DNA from: Candidatus Accumulibacter regalis
Lineage (GTDB): Bacteria; Pseudomonadota; Gammaproteobacteria; Burkholderiales; Rhodocyclaceae
Assembly (NCBI GenBank): GCA_000585075.1
Contig: JEMY01000015.1
Location: 1-64,000, forward strand
Direction: 5' to 3'
Length of the DNA stretch: 64,000 nucleotides
This document shows, piece by piece, positions 34,983 through 44,487 of the stretch; the first letter of the stretch is position 1, and every line of letters begins with the position of its first letter. A program made the position numbers and the translations under genes. The notes below the pieces were generated by a model, which saw only the letters and a list, made by a program, of their open reading frames with translations, was not told where the DNA came from and ran no database searches.

Positions 34983-37900
34983 GGTTTTGGCAGACAGCTT
35001 AGTTGATGAATCAGGTCCTTGACCGCGGCGACGCGGTCGGAAAGCGTTGCGCACTGGCGTTTGAGGAGCAGTTTGTCGGGTCCGGACAGACGGTAGTTGC
35101 GGTCTCTCTGAATCAGATTGATGATGCGCAGCGGGTCGATTGGCGGTTCGGCGTCGAATTGCACGATGATCTGTTCGGCCGTGGCGTCGAGCTTGCTCAC
35201 CCCGAGAGGCTTGCACAGCAGGCGCAGCCGGTGGCTGTCGAGAAGCGCGCGGGCCTGTGGCGGCAGCGCGCCGAAACGATCGACCAGCTCTTCCTGCAGG
35301 TCGGCGATGTCGTCGCCGGTGGTGCAGTTGGCCAGACGCTTGTAGAGCGCCAGCCGCTGGTGGACGTCGGGCGCGTAGTCGTTGGGCAGCAGCGCCGGGG
35401 TATGCAGGTTGATCTCGGTGGCGATCGCCAGCGGCTGTAGCAGGTCCGGTTCCTTGCCCTGTTTGAGCGCCGCGACAGCGCGGTTGAGCATCTCGGTGAA
35501 CATGTTGAAGCCGACTTCCTGCATCTCCCCGGACTGGCTGTCGCCGAGGACCTCGCCGGCACCGCGAATTTCGAGGTCGTGCATGGCGAGGTAGAAGCCG
35601 GCACCCAGTTCATCCATCATCTGGATCGCTTCCAGGCGCTGCCTGGCCTGCTTGTTGAGTGCCGCGTCGTCGTGGGTCAGCAGATAGGCGTAGGCCTGGT
35701 GGTGCGAGCGGCCGACGCGACCGCGCAGCTGATGCAACTGCGCCAGGCCGAACTTGTCGGCACGATTGATGACGATGGTGTTGGCATGCGGGTTGTCGAT
35801 GCCGGTTTCGATGATCGTCGTGCACAGCAGGACGTTGACGCGTTGTTGCGTGAAGTCGCGCATTACCCGCTCCAGCTCACGCTCTTTCATCTGGCCGTGG
35901 CCGACGACGATGCGTGCTTCGGGCAACAGTTTTTCGAGCTTGCTGCGCATGTTCTCGATGGTGTTGACTTCGTTGTGCAGGAAATACACTTGTCCGCCGC
36001 GTTTGAATTCGCGCAGCAGCGCTTCGCGGATGATGCCGTCGGAGAAGCGGGTGACGAAGGTCTTGATCGCCAGGCGCTTCTGTGGCGCCGTGGCGATGAC
36101 CGAGAAGTCGCGCAGGCCTTCGAGCGACATTGACAGCGTGCGCGGGATCGGTGTCGCGGTGAGTGTCAGTACGTCGACTTCGGCGCGCAGCGCTTTCAGC
36201 GCTTCTTTCTGGCGGACGCCGAAGCGGTGCTCCTCGTCGATGACCACCAGTCCGAGACGGCTGAACTTGACGTCTTTTTGCAACAGGCGATGCGTCCCGA
36301 TGACGATGTCGAGCTTGCCGTCGGCCAGTTCGCGCAGCGCCTGCGCTACCTCGGCGTTGGTCTTGAAGCGGGACAACTCGGCGATTCTTACCGGCCAGTC
36401 GGCGAAGCGGTCGTTGAAAGTCTGGAAATGCTGTTCGCAGAGCAGGGTCGTCGGGCAAAGGATGGCCGCCTGCCGACCGCCAGCGACTGCGCAGAAGACG
36501 GCGCGCAAGGCGACCTCTGTCTTGCCGAAACCGACGTCGCCGCAGACCAGGCGATCCATCGGCCGGCCGGATTTCATGTCTTCGATCACCGCCTCGATCG
36601 CCGTCGCCTGATCGGCAGTCTCTTCAAAACCGAAGCCGTCGGCGAAGGCGTCGTGGTCGTGCGCCTTGAACTCGCAAGGGTGCCCCTGGCGTGCGGCGCG
36701 CAGAGCGTAGAGTGCGAGCAGCTCGGCAGCCGTATCGCGGGCCTGCAGCGCCGCGCGCCGTTTCGCTTTTTCCCATTGTTGCGAGCCGAGTGTGTGCAGC
36801 GGCGCGGCGTCGGGATCGGCACCCGAGTAACGCGAGATGACGTGCAGTTGTGACACCGGGACGTAGAGTTTGGCGTCGCCGGCGTAGTGCAGTTCGAGAA
36901 ATTCCATCTCGCCTTCACCGAGGTCGAGGTGAATCAGACCCCGGTAGCGGGCGATGCCATGCTGCTCATGGACAACCGGCGAACCGACCTTCAGCTCGGT
37001 GAGGTCGCGCAACCAGTTGTCGACCGTTGCCTTGCGCTGCGCCGCGTGCCGGGAGCGGCGCGAGGGACTGTCGGCGTAAAGCTCGGCTTCGGTGATGATG
37101 GCCAGTTGCGCGAGCTGGAAACCGTCGTGCAGCGGCGCGACCGCCAGAGCGAGCTTGCTGTCGGCCGCCAGGAACGTGGCAAAGTCGCCACCCGCGGTCG
37201 GCGCCAGCCCGTATTCGGCGAACAGTTCGCTCAGCGTTTCGCGGCGTCCGGCGGTTTCGGCGAGCAGCAGGACGCGGCCCGGGAAGTCGTCGATGAAGCC
37301 CTTCAGGACGTGCAGCGGGTCCTGGGCGCGGCGGTCAACGGCCAGCGGCGGCAGGTTTTGTGCGGGGCCGTCGTTGCCGGCGGCGAGGTTCACGCGGGCG
37401 TAGGATTTCGCGGCGACGAAAAACGGCTCCTCGGCGAGGAACAGTTCAGCCGGCTGCAGCAGGGGGTGGCTGCGGTCGCCGGAGAGCATGTCGTAGCGCG
37501 ATTGTGCCTCGCGCCAGAAGGCACGGATCGCCGCCGCTACGTCGTTGTGGAGGACGAGAACGGTCTCTTTGGGCAGGTAGTCGAAAAGGCTTGCCGTCTC
37601 TTCAAAGAACAGCGGCAGCCAGTATTCGATGCCGGCCGCCGCGACGCCGTTCGAGACATCCTTGTAAATCCGCGACTTGCCGGGGTCGCCTTCGAAAATC
37701 TCCCGGAAACGTTGGCGGAAGCGCGCGCGGCCCTTCTCGTCGAGAGGGAACTCGCGTGCGGGTAGCAGGCGAACTTCCGGGACCGGGTAGAGGGTGCGCT
37801 GACTATCGACGTCGAAGGTCTTGATGCTTTCGATCTCGTCGTCGAAGAGATCCAGCCGGTAAGGCAGTTGCGAGCCCATCGGGAAGAGGTCGACGATGCC

Positions 37901-38410
37901 GCCGCGGATCGAGTATTCACCCGGCGCCACGACCTGGGTGACGTGCGCGTAGCCGGCCAGGGTCAGCTGCGCTCGGAACGGAACGGCGTCGAGTGGCTCG
38001 CCCTGCTTCAGAAAAAAGGTATAGGCGGCCAGATACGCCGGCGGCGCCAGGCGATAGGCCGCCGTTGCCGCAGGAACCAGCAGCACGTCGCAATCGCCAC
38101 GCATGACCGCGTAGAGTGTCGCCAGACGCTCGGAAACCAGGTCGTGATGCGGCGAAAAACTGTCGTAAGGCAGCGTTTCCCAGTCCGGCAACAGGCGGAT
38201 GCACAGATCTGGAGCAAACCAGGCAATTTCCGCGAGCAGGCGCTGCGCGTCGGTGGCATCGGCCGTGAGCACGGCGAGCATGCGCTGCCCGGCGCTCGCG
38301 GCGGTTGCCGCCTGGGCGATCAGCAGCGCGTCGGCTGAGCCTGCAAAGGAGGGAAGCTGAAGCCTTTCGCCGACTTTGGGCAGCGGCGCGCGGGGAAGCG
38401 GTAAGAACAA
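34979..38410 (-). CDS. mfd: Mfd, transcription-repair coupling factor
   Basis: The 1143-aa DNA translocase removes RNA polymerase stalled at lesions and recruits UvrA. Features in order: UvrB-homology module (to about residue 330, with APGEYSIRGGIVDLFP), RNA polymerase interaction domain (VGSPVVHEQHGIARYRGLIHLDLG in outline), SF2 helicase motifs (GDVGFGKTEVALRA, PTTLLCEQH, GTHRLLQ, DEEHRFGV, LTATPIPRTL), QLRGRVGRS, and a TRCF C-terminal domain. It is full length. A short TGAAG tandem repeat lies just upstream of the start. Confidence 0.97.
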   Translation of the reverse strand: MFLPLPRAPLPKVGERLQLPSFAGSADALLIAQAATAASAGQRMLAVLTADATDAQRLLAEIAWFAPDLCIRLLPDWETLPYDSFSPHHDLVSERLATLYAVMRGDCDVLLVPAATAAYRLAPPAYLAAYTFFLKQGEPLDAVPFRAQLTLAGYAHVTQVVAPGEYSIRGGIVDLFPMGSQLPYRLDLFDDEIESIKTFDVDSQRTLYPVPEVRLLPAREFPLDEKGRARFRQRFREIFEGDPGKSRIYKDVSNGVAAAGIEYWLPLFFEETASLFDYLPKETVLVLHNDVAAAIRAFWREAQSRYDMLSGDRSHPLLQPAELFLAEEPFFVAAKSYARVNLAAGNDGPAQNLPPLAVDRRAQDPLHVLKGFIDDFPGRVLLLAETAGRRETLSELFAEYGLAPTAGGDFATFLAADSKLALAVAPLHDGFQLAQLAIITEAELYADSPSRRSRHAAQRKATVDNWLRDLTELKVGSPVVHEQHGIARYRGLIHLDLGEGEMEFLELHYAGDAKLYVPVSQLHVISRYSGADPDAAPLHTLGSQQWEKAKRRAALQARDTAAELLALYALRAARQGHPCEFKAHDHDAFADGFGFEETADQATAIEAVIEDMKSGRPMDRLVCGDVGFGKTEVALRAVFCAVAGGRQAAILCPTTLLCEQHFQTFNDRFADWPVRIAELSRFKTNAEVAQALRELADGKLDIVIGTHRLLQKDVKFSRLGLVVIDEEHRFGVRQKEALKALRAEVDVLTLTATPIPRTLSMSLEGLRDFSVIATAPQKRLAIKTFVTRFSDGIIREALLREFKRGGQVYFLHNEVNTIENMRSKLEKLLPEARIVVGHGQMKERELERVMRDFTQQRVNVLLCTTIIETGIDNPHANTIVINRADKFGLAQLHQLRGRVGRSHHQAYAYLLTHDDAALNKQARQRLEAIQMMDELGAGFYLAMHDLEIRGAGEVLGDSQSGEMQEVGFNMFTEMLNRAVAALKQGKEPDLLQPLAIATEINLHTPALLPNDYAPDVHQRLALYKRLANCTTGDDIADLQEELVDRFGALPPQARALLDSHRLRLLCKPLGVSKLDATAEQIIVQFDAEPPIDPLRIINLIQRDRNYRLSGPDKLLLKRQCATLSDRVAAVKDLIHQLSCLPKP

Positions 38411-38563
38411 TGAATACGACTCGCGACTCGATGGCTGAAGTGAAGTGAAGTGAGCTGCGCGAGCCGGTCAGGGCAAGGCAGCAAAACGGCGAAATTATAG
38501 CCGATCAGTCGGCGTCGCCGACATCGTCCCCGCAGCGCAGGTGTTTTGGCGTAATCGGGCGCT

Positions 38564-39319
38564 TCACGCCTGCCGTGCTGCGAGTTTCGCACTCAGAGCA
38601 GTGAAGAACTCCGAAGCGCCGCTGCGGATCGAGTAATCCGCGAGGGCTGAAAGCGATGTCGGGTGCGGGTTGACCTCCACCACCGTCGCCCCGGCCCGTT
38701 TGGCCCACACCGGCAGCAGCGCGGCCGGTTGGACGGTGAACGAGGTGCCAACACAAAAGAACAGGTCGGCGGTCATGCTGCACGTTTCGGCAGCCGCAAA
38801 GACCTCCTCGTCGAGCATTTCTCCGAACAACACCAGATCCGGGCGCACCGGCGCACCGCAGCGGGGGCAGCGAAAAGGTTCGGCGGCGCTTTGCTCCCAG
38901 TCGGCCGAGAAGCCGCAACGCTGCTGGCAGCGGAGGCGGTGTATGGTGCCGTGAACTTCGAGCACTGGCGCGTTCCCGGCAGGGCTATGGTAGCCGTCGA
39001 TGTTCTGCGTAATGACCGTCAGTTGTTTTGCCCGACAGATTTCCTGCAGCCGGGCGAGCGCCTGGTGACCGGCGTTCGGCTGTCGTTCGTCGACCAGCTT
39101 CTTCAATTGCAGCAGCCAGTTCCATACGCGTTCGGGATTGCGCAGGAAACCCTCAATGCTGGCGACCTCATCAGGATCGACCTTGTTCCACAGTCCGGTC
39201 GCGCCGTCGCGAAAGGTTGGAATGCCACTGTCGGCGGACAGACCTGCCCCTGAGAAAACAACGATTTCCTTCGCCTCGCGCACCACGGAAGCGACTGATT
39301 CCAGGCTGCCTGAGTGCAT
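38564..39319 (-). CDS. Sirtuin, NAD-dependent protein deacylase
   Basis: The 251-aa SIR2-family enzyme has NAD-binding motifs GAGLSADSGIPTFRD and TQNIDGYH, HG (EVHGTIHRL), and two Cys pairs (CQQRC and CPRC) that should bind structural zinc. GTSFTVQPAA and VEVNP complete the Rossmann part. It removes acyl groups from lysines, releasing nicotinamide and O-acyl-ADP-ribose. The ATG at 39319 follows AAAGGAG. It is a single gene, 153 nt from mfd. Confidence 0.93.
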   Translation of the reverse strand: MHSGSLESVASVVREAKEIVVFSGAGLSADSGIPTFRDGATGLWNKVDPDEVASIEGFLRNPERVWNWLLQLKKLVDERQPNAGHQALARLQEICRAKQLTVITQNIDGYHSPAGNAPVLEVHGTIHRLRCQQRCGFSADWEQSAAEPFRCPRCGAPVRPDLVLFGEMLDEEVFAAAETCSMTADLFFCVGTSFTVQPAALLPVWAKRAGATVVEVNPHPTSLSALADYSIRSGASEFFTALSAKLAARQA

Positions 39320-39702
39320 TGTCGTCTCCTTTCCGGTACCCGGACTGTTTGGCCAGATCCCGCCTCCGAGGAAGTGGACCTCAGGGCGCCTCATGCTCGC
39401 TTGATTCTCGCATATTCCCGATTGTTGACCATCCCGGTCCGCACGGGGCCGACACGCGCTTGGCGAATTCCCTCAGGCGGCGGTGGGCAGCTTGTCAGCA
39501 CGGGGTGCGGGGGCGGGCGTGGCAGCGTCTCGACGCACGCAGCGGAGTGCCGCGAACGGGCAATCGTTGTATAAATGCAACACAATGCCAAACCAATGCT
39601 TGAAGCCGCCGAAGTTTGTATGCTTAAATCCGCCGACTGCGCAAAAATCGCATCGCGTGACACGCATTCGGACCTAACAGAGATTAATCGAGGAGGAATA
39701 TC
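39320..39702. other. 383-bp intergenic region between sirtuin and OmpA-like gene
   Basis: It lies between divergently transcribed genes. I see no convincing coding sequence or RNA. A TTG start with GAGGAGGA precedes the OmpA-like gene at the right end. A weak promoter candidate, TTGAAG-N18-TTAAAT, sits about 70-100 nt before that start. Confidence 0.4.
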
Positions 39703-40359
39703 TTGAAATCGAAAATCATTACTACCCTGCTGGCCTCAATCGGCCTTTTTGCTGCAGTTGGCGCCGCACAAGCGCAAACCGCGGCTGATCGCGTTTATGT
39801 GATCGACTCACGCGGTGAAGTCGCGATGAGCGGCGCCGGCCTCTGCTGGCGGACCGGCTTCTGGACGCCTGCAGCTGCGGCCAAGGACCCGGCTGGTTGC
39901 AAGTGTGACAAGGACCTGCTGCCGAAGGAAGTCTGCGAGCCGCCGATGGCCAAGGCTGCTGCTGCGACGGCCAAGCCGTCCGGTGACAAGGTGACCGTCG
40001 CTGCCGACGCGCTGTTTGATTTCAACAAGGCTACGCTGCGTCCGGCCGGCAAGGCGAAGCTCGACGAAGTCGTCGCCATGTCCAAGCAGATCAAGCTGGA
40101 AGTGATCATCGCCGTCGGTCACACGGACCGTATTGGCTCCGATGCCTATAACCAGAAACTGTCCGAGCGGCGTGCCGCGTCGGTCAAGGCCTATCTGGTG
40201 AGCAAGGGTGTCGAAGCCAACCGCGTCTACACCGAAGGCAAGGGCGAGAAGCAGCCGGTGACCCAGCCTGGTCAGTGCCCGGGTGGCAAGAGCGCGAAAG
40301 TCATCGAGTGCTTGCAGCCTGACCGTCGTGTCGATATCGAACTCATCGGCACCAAGTAA
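39703..40359 (+). CDS. OmpA-family outer-membrane/peptidoglycan-binding protein, copy 1
   Basis: The 218-aa product has a signal peptide (ending VGAAQAQ), a short Cys-containing N-terminal segment (GLCWRTGFWTP ... GCKCDKDLLPKEVCEPP, four Cys), an Ala/Lys linker, and a C-terminal OmpA-like domain (VTVAADALFDFNKATLRPAGKAKLDEV in outline, GHTDRIGSDAYNQKLSERRAASV, DRRVDIELIG). It lacks a full beta barrel, so it is a periplasmic or lattice-type protein that likely binds peptidoglycan. The TTG start at 39703 is supported by a strong ribosome binding site. It is almost identical to the gene at 41832. Confidence 0.92.
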   Translation: MKSKIITTLLASIGLFAAVGAAQAQTAADRVYVIDSRGEVAMSGAGLCWRTGFWTPAAAAKDPAGCKCDKDLLPKEVCEPPMAKAAAATAKPSGDKVTVAADALFDFNKATLRPAGKAKLDEVVAMSKQIKLEVIIAVGHTDRIGSDAYNQKLSERRAASVKAYLVSKGVEANRVYTEGKGEKQPVTQPGQCPGGKSAKVIECLQPDRRVDIELIGTK

Positions 40360-40360
40360 T
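39787..40360 (+). repeat. Long direct repeat, copy 1 (OmpA-like gene)
   Basis: This 574-bp segment recurs at 41931-42504 with a constant offset of 2144 bp. By eye the last 445 bp differ at three sites, whereas the first 130 bp differ at about ten. The repeat starts after the signal-peptide codons and stops just after the stop codon. Confidence 0.93.
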
Positions 40361-40376
40361 TCAGAGAAGGCGTAAG

Positions 40377-40404
40377 AAAACCCCGCTCCGGCGGGGTTTT
40401 TTTT
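40377..40404 (+). terminator. Rho-independent terminator after OmpA-like copy 1
   Basis: Stem CCCCGC/GCGGGG with TCCG loop, preceded by AAAA and followed by eight T. It separates the first OmpA-like gene from the deaminase gene. Confidence 0.93.
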
Positions 40405-40435
40405 CAGCCAGCACATTCCTGATTACGCAGGGATC

Positions 40436-41755
40436 ATGCCCATGGAAGTTGTCGATCTGCTCATCGAGGCGCGCTGGATAGTTCCGGTCGACCCCGCTGG
40501 TGTGGTTCTTGAAAGTCACGCTGTAGTGATCAACGATGGCCGCATCGTGGCCGTCGTTCCCCAGAGCGAGGCGGCGAGCTGCTTTTCGGCAAGGAGCCAC
40601 AAGCGGCTGGAGCAGCACGTCCTCATTCCGGGGCTGGTCAATTTGCATACCCACGCGGCGATGACCCTTCTGCGCGGTCTTGCCGACGACCTGCCGCTCA
40701 TGGAATGGTTGCAGCGGCACGTCTGGCCAGCCGAGGCGCAGCACGTCTCGGAGCAGTTCGTCTATGACGGAACCTTGCTCGCCTGCGCCGAAATGTTGCG
40801 CGGTGGCATCACCTGTTTCAATGACATGTACTTCTTCCCCGGCGCCGCGGCGGACGCGGCGCTGGCGTCGGGCATGCGCGCCGCAATCGGTCTGATCACC
40901 GTCGACTTTCCGAGTAGCTACGCGACCGACGCCGACGACTATCTGGCCAAGGGGCTCGCCGCCCGCGACCAGCGGCTCGAAGAGCCGCTGCTGTCCTTCT
41001 GCCTGGCGCCACATGCGCCGTACACAGTAGGCGACGGGGGCTTTTCCCGGGTGCTGACGCTTGCCGAGCAGGTCGAATTGCCGATACACGTACATCTGCA
41101 TGAAACCATCCAGGAAATCGAAGAGAGCGTGCAGCGTTTCGGGATACGCCCGATCGAGCGCCTCCGTCGCCTGGGAATGTTGAGCCCGGCACTGATTGCC
41201 GTACACGCGGTGCACCTCGACGCGCACGAAATCGAACTGCTCGCCCAGCAGGGCTGTTCCATCGCGCATTGCCCCAGCTCCAACCTCAAACTTGCCAGCG
41301 GCATTGCCCCGCTTGCCGAGCTGGCGGCAAAGGGAATCAATATTGGTCTGGGTACTGACGGTGCGGCCAGCAACAACCGGCTCGACCTGCTACAGGAGAT
41401 GCGGCTGGCCGCATTGCTTGCCAAGGCGCAGAGTGGCCGTGCCGACGCGATCAAGGCCCATCAGGTACTGCACATGGCGACCCTCGGTGGCGCCCGAGCC
41501 CTGGGTCTCGAGGCACGGATCGGCTCGATCACTCCCGGCAAGGCGGCCGATCTGTGCGCCGTCGCGCTCGACGAGTTTGCCCTTGCCCCCTGCTATGAGC
41601 CGGTTTCACACCTCACCTACGCTGTAGCCCGAGAGCATGTTTCTGCGGTGTGGGTCGCTGGTCGCATGCTTGTCGAAAACGGCCAACTGATTGAAAGCAA
41701 CGAAACCGGATTGATAAAGCTGGCGCTCTTGTGGCAGAATAAAATCCGTCCGTGA
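40436..41755 (+). CDS. mtaD: MtaD-type 5'-methylthioadenosine/S-adenosylhomocysteine deaminase
   Basis: The 439-aa amidohydrolase of the TRZ/ATZ family has metal ligands HTH (LVNLHTHAAMTLLRG), His in APHAPYTV, VHLHET, AVHAVHLDAHE and Asp in GLGTDGAASNN. The family deaminates SAH, MTA or adenosine; the exact substrate is inferred. Linkage to ubiG, a SAM-dependent methyltransferase that makes SAH, fits this role. The start may be 40436 or the ATG two codons later. It lies between the two OmpA-like copies. Confidence 0.87.
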   Translation: MPMEVVDLLIEARWIVPVDPAGVVLESHAVVINDGRIVAVVPQSEAASCFSARSHKRLEQHVLIPGLVNLHTHAAMTLLRGLADDLPLMEWLQRHVWPAEAQHVSEQFVYDGTLLACAEMLRGGITCFNDMYFFPGAAADAALASGMRAAIGLITVDFPSSYATDADDYLAKGLAARDQRLEEPLLSFCLAPHAPYTVGDGGFSRVLTLAEQVELPIHVHLHETIQEIEESVQRFGIRPIERLRRLGMLSPALIAVHAVHLDAHEIELLAQQGCSIAHCPSSNLKLASGIAPLAELAAKGINIGLGTDGAASNNRLDLLQEMRLAALLAKAQSGRADAIKAHQVLHMATLGGARALGLEARIGSITPGKAADLCAVALDEFALAPCYEPVSHLTYAVAREHVSAVWVAGRMLVENGQLIESNETGLIKLALLWQNKIRP

Positions 41756-41831
41756 CGAGTTCAGTGAACAACGAGGCATAACAGGCCATGCGGACCCGCT
41801 CCGCAGCCTTCAATTAACGAGGGAAACCTAG

Positions 41832-42503
41832 ATGAAAAGAATTGCAAGAACAAGCACCATCGTGGCTGCGTTCGCCGCCGCTCTCGGCTTCGGCGCCTCG
41901 CTGGCTCAGGCACAAACTTCGATTCCCCTGGATCGCGTGTATGTGATTGACTCCCGCGGCGAAGTCGCGATGAGCGGCGCCGGCCTCTGCTGGCGGACCG
42001 GTTTCTGGACTCCTGCGGGCGCGGCCAAGGACCCGGCTGGTTGCAAGTGCGACAAGGATCTGCTGCCGAAGGAAGTCTGCGAGCCGCCGATGGCCAAGGC
42101 TGCTGCTGCGACGGCCAAGCCGTCCGGTGACAAGGTGACCGTCGCTGCCGACGCGCTGTTTGATTTCAACAAGGCTACGCTGCGTCCGGCCGGCAAGGCG
42201 AAGCTCGACGAAGTCGTCGCCATGTCCAAGCAGATCAAGCTGGAAGTGATCATCGCCGTCGGTCACACGGACCGTATTGGCTCCGATGCCTATAACCAGA
42301 AACTGTCCGAGCGGCGTGCCGCGTCGGTCAAGGCCTATCTGGTGAGCAAGGGTGTCGAGGCCAACCGCGTCTACACCGAAGGCAAGGGCGAGAAGCAGCC
42401 GGTGACCAAGCCTGGTCAGTGCCCGGGTGGCAAGAGCGCGAAAGTCATCGAGTGCCTGCAGCCTGACCGTCGTGTCGATATCGAACTCATCGGCACCAAG
42501 TAA
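41832..42503 (+). CDS. OmpA-family outer-membrane/peptidoglycan-binding protein, copy 2
   Basis: The 223-aa product has its own signal peptide (FAAALGFGASLAQAQ), different from copy 1, but the mature part differs from copy 1 at only about two residues after DRVYVIDSRGEV (Ala/Gly and Gln/Lys). It has the same four-Cys segment and OmpA-like domain (GHTDRIGSDAYNQKLSERRA). The OmpA-ubiG-gph order is seen in other betaproteobacteria, which suggests this is the ancestral copy. Confidence 0.93.
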   Translation: MKRIARTSTIVAAFAAALGFGASLAQAQTSIPLDRVYVIDSRGEVAMSGAGLCWRTGFWTPAGAAKDPAGCKCDKDLLPKEVCEPPMAKAAAATAKPSGDKVTVAADALFDFNKATLRPAGKAKLDEVVAMSKQIKLEVIIAVGHTDRIGSDAYNQKLSERRAASVKAYLVSKGVEANRVYTEGKGEKQPVTKPGQCPGGKSAKVIECLQPDRRVDIELIGTK

Positions 42504-42504
42504 T
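41931..42504 (+). repeat. Long direct repeat, copy 2 (OmpA-like gene)
   Basis: Partner of 39787-40360. Recombination between the two direct copies would delete about 2.1 kb including the mtaD-type gene and leave one hybrid OmpA-like gene. Confidence 0.93.
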
Positions 42505-42522
42505 CCGGTAGTTTTACGGGAG

Positions 42523-42547
42523 AAGCCCTGCTTCGGCAGGGCTTTTT
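42523..42547 (+). terminator. Rho-independent terminator after OmpA-like copy 2
   Basis: Stem AAGCCCTGC/GCAGGGCTT with TTCG loop and a run of T. It differs in sequence from the terminator of copy 1, so the duplication does not extend into it. Confidence 0.92.
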
Positions 42548-42641
42548 CGTTGGTGCCTGCCGCCTGGCATACTCACCGGTGCACGCCGGTACGGTGGCCC
42601 ACTCTCGCCTGCTTCCCGCCTCTCGCCATGGAAACCGCTTC

Positions 42642-43343
42642 ATGATGATCAACGCCGACCAGAAGGAACTCGAGAAATTCAGCCAGCTTGCCCATCGCTG
42701 GTGGGACCCGGGCAGCGACTTCAAGCCCTTGCACGACATCAACCCCTTGCGCCTTGAGTGGATCGACCGTCACTGCCAACTGGCTGGCAAGAGCGTGCTT
42801 GACGTCGGTTGCGGCGGAGGCCTGCTTTCGGAAGCCATGTGTGAGAGAGGGGCGACGGTGACCGGCATCGACCTCTCCGAAAAGGCGCTGAGTGTGGCCC
42901 GATTGCATTTACTCGAAAGCGGTCGCCAGGTCGACTATCGGCAGGTTTCCGCCGAAGAACTTGCCGCCGAGCAGGGCAGCCGGTATGACGTGGTGACGTG
43001 TATGGAAATGCTCGAGCATGTTCCCGATCCGGCCAGTACCGTTGCCGCCTGCGCGGCCCTGGCCAAACCCGGCGGGCACGTTTTCTTCTCGACCATCAAC
43101 CGCAATCCGAAAGCCTACCTGTTTGCGGTGATTGGCGCCGAATATGTGCTGCAGATGTTGCCGAAAGGCACTCACGACTATGCGCGATTCATAAAACCAT
43201 CAGAGCTTTCGCGTTGGCTGCGAAACGTCGGCCTCGATCCCGATGAGCTGCGCGGGATGACTTACAACCCCTTCACGCAGCACTACGCTCTCGGTCACGA
43301 CACGGACGTGAATTACCTTCTGCATAGCATAAAGAATGTTTGA
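42642..43343 (+). CDS. ubiG: UbiG, ubiquinone biosynthesis O-methyltransferase
   Basis: The 233-aa SAM-dependent methyltransferase acts in both O-methylation steps of ubiquinone synthesis. It shows [29 protein letters not shown] in outline, motif [38 protein letters not shown] and [20 protein letters not shown] in outline. The start is the first of two adjacent ATGs; the ribosome binding site is weak. It overlaps gph by 8 nt. Confidence 0.95.
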   Translation: MMINADQKELEKFSQLAHRWWDPGSDFKPLHDINPLRLEWIDRHCQLAGKSVLDVGCGGGLLSEAMCERGATVTGIDLSEKALSVARLHLLESGRQVDYRQVSAEELAAEQGSRYDVVTCMEMLEHVPDPASTVAACAALAKPGGHVFFSTINRNPKAYLFAVIGAEYVLQMLPKGTHDYARFIKPSELSRWLRNVGLDPDELRGMTYNPFTQHYALGHDTDVNYLLHSIKNV

Positions 43344-43998
43344 CACAGTACTCTTCGACCTCGACGGCACCTTTGCCGATACCGCCCCCGATCTGGCTGC
43401 CGCCCTCAACCGATTGCGCGCCGATCTGGGACTGCCGCGGGTGTCGCCAGAGCAGCTCCGCCCTTTGACGTCGCAGGGCGTACGGGGCATGCTCAAGGGT
43501 GGGCTCGACATGCAGCCGAGCGATGCCGGCTACGCGCAATTCTACGATCGCTTCCTGCGCTACTACAGTCAGGACATCTGTGTCGAAACACGGCTGTTTC
43601 CCGGAATTGAGCAACTCCTCGACGTCCTTGAGGGGCGCCGTTCGCTGTGGGGTATCGTCACCAACAAAGCGCAGCGCTTCACCCTGCCGCTGCTGGCCCG
43701 GCTTGGCTTCGCCAAGCGCGCAGCCTGTGTCGTCAGCGGTGATTCGGCGCGACGTGCCAAGCCGGCAGCGCACCCGATGCGGCTGGCGTGTTCCCTGCTT
43801 GCCAGGCATCCGGCGCGTTGCCTCTACGTTGGTGACGATCTGCGTGATATCCAGGCCGGTCGCGCTGCCGGCATGGTCACCGTGGCGGTGCGCTACGGCT
43901 ATCTCGGTGATGGCGATCCGATAGAGAAGTGGGGTGCCGATCATGTCGTCGATCACGCGCGGGAAATTGCCGTCCTCGCCGGTATCCACCGAGCGTGA
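43336..43998 (+). CDS. gph: Phosphoglycolate phosphatase, HAD family
   Basis: The 220-aa HAD hydrolase has motif [15 protein letters not shown] (nucleophile Asp about residue 7), motif II Ser/Thr (GIVTNKA), the conserved Lys (RAKPAAHP) and motif [19 protein letters not shown]. It hydrolyses 2-phosphoglycolate, for example from DNA repair. Coupling with ubiG is typical of proteobacteria. Confidence 0.92.
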   Translation: MFDTVLFDLDGTFADTAPDLAAALNRLRADLGLPRVSPEQLRPLTSQGVRGMLKGGLDMQPSDAGYAQFYDRFLRYYSQDICVETRLFPGIEQLLDVLEGRRSLWGIVTNKAQRFTLPLLARLGFAKRAACVVSGDSARRAKPAAHPMRLACSLLARHPARCLYVGDDLRDIQAGRAAGMVTVAVRYGYLGDGDPIEKWGADHVVDHAREIAVLAGIHRA

Positions 43999-44030
43999 AA
44001 GACGCTCGCCATCCTTGAGAAAAGCTCGCC

Positions 44031-44405
44031 ATGCCCAAGACAGCCCTGATCCTTTTTGCCCATGGCGCTCGTGATCCCGATTGGGCCGAGCCAATGCGCC
44101 GCGTCTGCGCGTTTGTGCGCGAACAGGCTCCGGATCGGCGCGTCGAACTCGCCTTCCTGGAGTTCATGACGCCCGAGTTGCGCGAATGCGCCGAGTTGCT
44201 CCTCGGCGAGGGCTTCGAACGGATCGTCGTGCTGCCGATGTTCATTGCCCGTGGCGGACATCTGAAACGCGACGTGCCCCTGTTGCTCGACGAGTTGCGG
44301 CGTTGCCATCCGCAGGCGCAGTTTGAGTTGGGCGCTGCGGTGGGCGAAGCCGACAGCGTCGTGCAGGCCATGGCCCGGCACGCGCTGGCGCTGGTCGAGG
44401 GCTAG
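44031..44405 (+). CDS. cbiX: CbiX/SirB-type small chelatase
   Basis: The 124-aa single-domain protein has the chelatase His motifs LFAHGARDPDW and LPMFIARGGHLKRDVP. Small CbiX proteins act as homodimers that insert Co or Fe into sirohydrochlorin. No other tetrapyrrole gene is near, so the metal and pathway are open. It lies 32 nt after gph. Confidence 0.85.
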   Translation: MPKTALILFAHGARDPDWAEPMRRVCAFVREQAPDRRVELAFLEFMTPELRECAELLLGEGFERIVVLPMFIARGGHLKRDVPLLLDELRRCHPQAQFELGAAVGEADSVVQAMARHALALVEG

Positions 44406-44487
44406 TTGCCGGTGGCCAGCGCCAGCCCAACGGCTGCCGGTCATCGACGATTGCTGTTCTGTGCTGCGGCCGACGCGGAGCACATCG

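Noticed and set aside
38433-38452. Tandem TGAAG repeats upstream of mfd as a regulatory array
   Set aside because: Only about three copies with a 5-bp period, not helical; more likely simple slippage.
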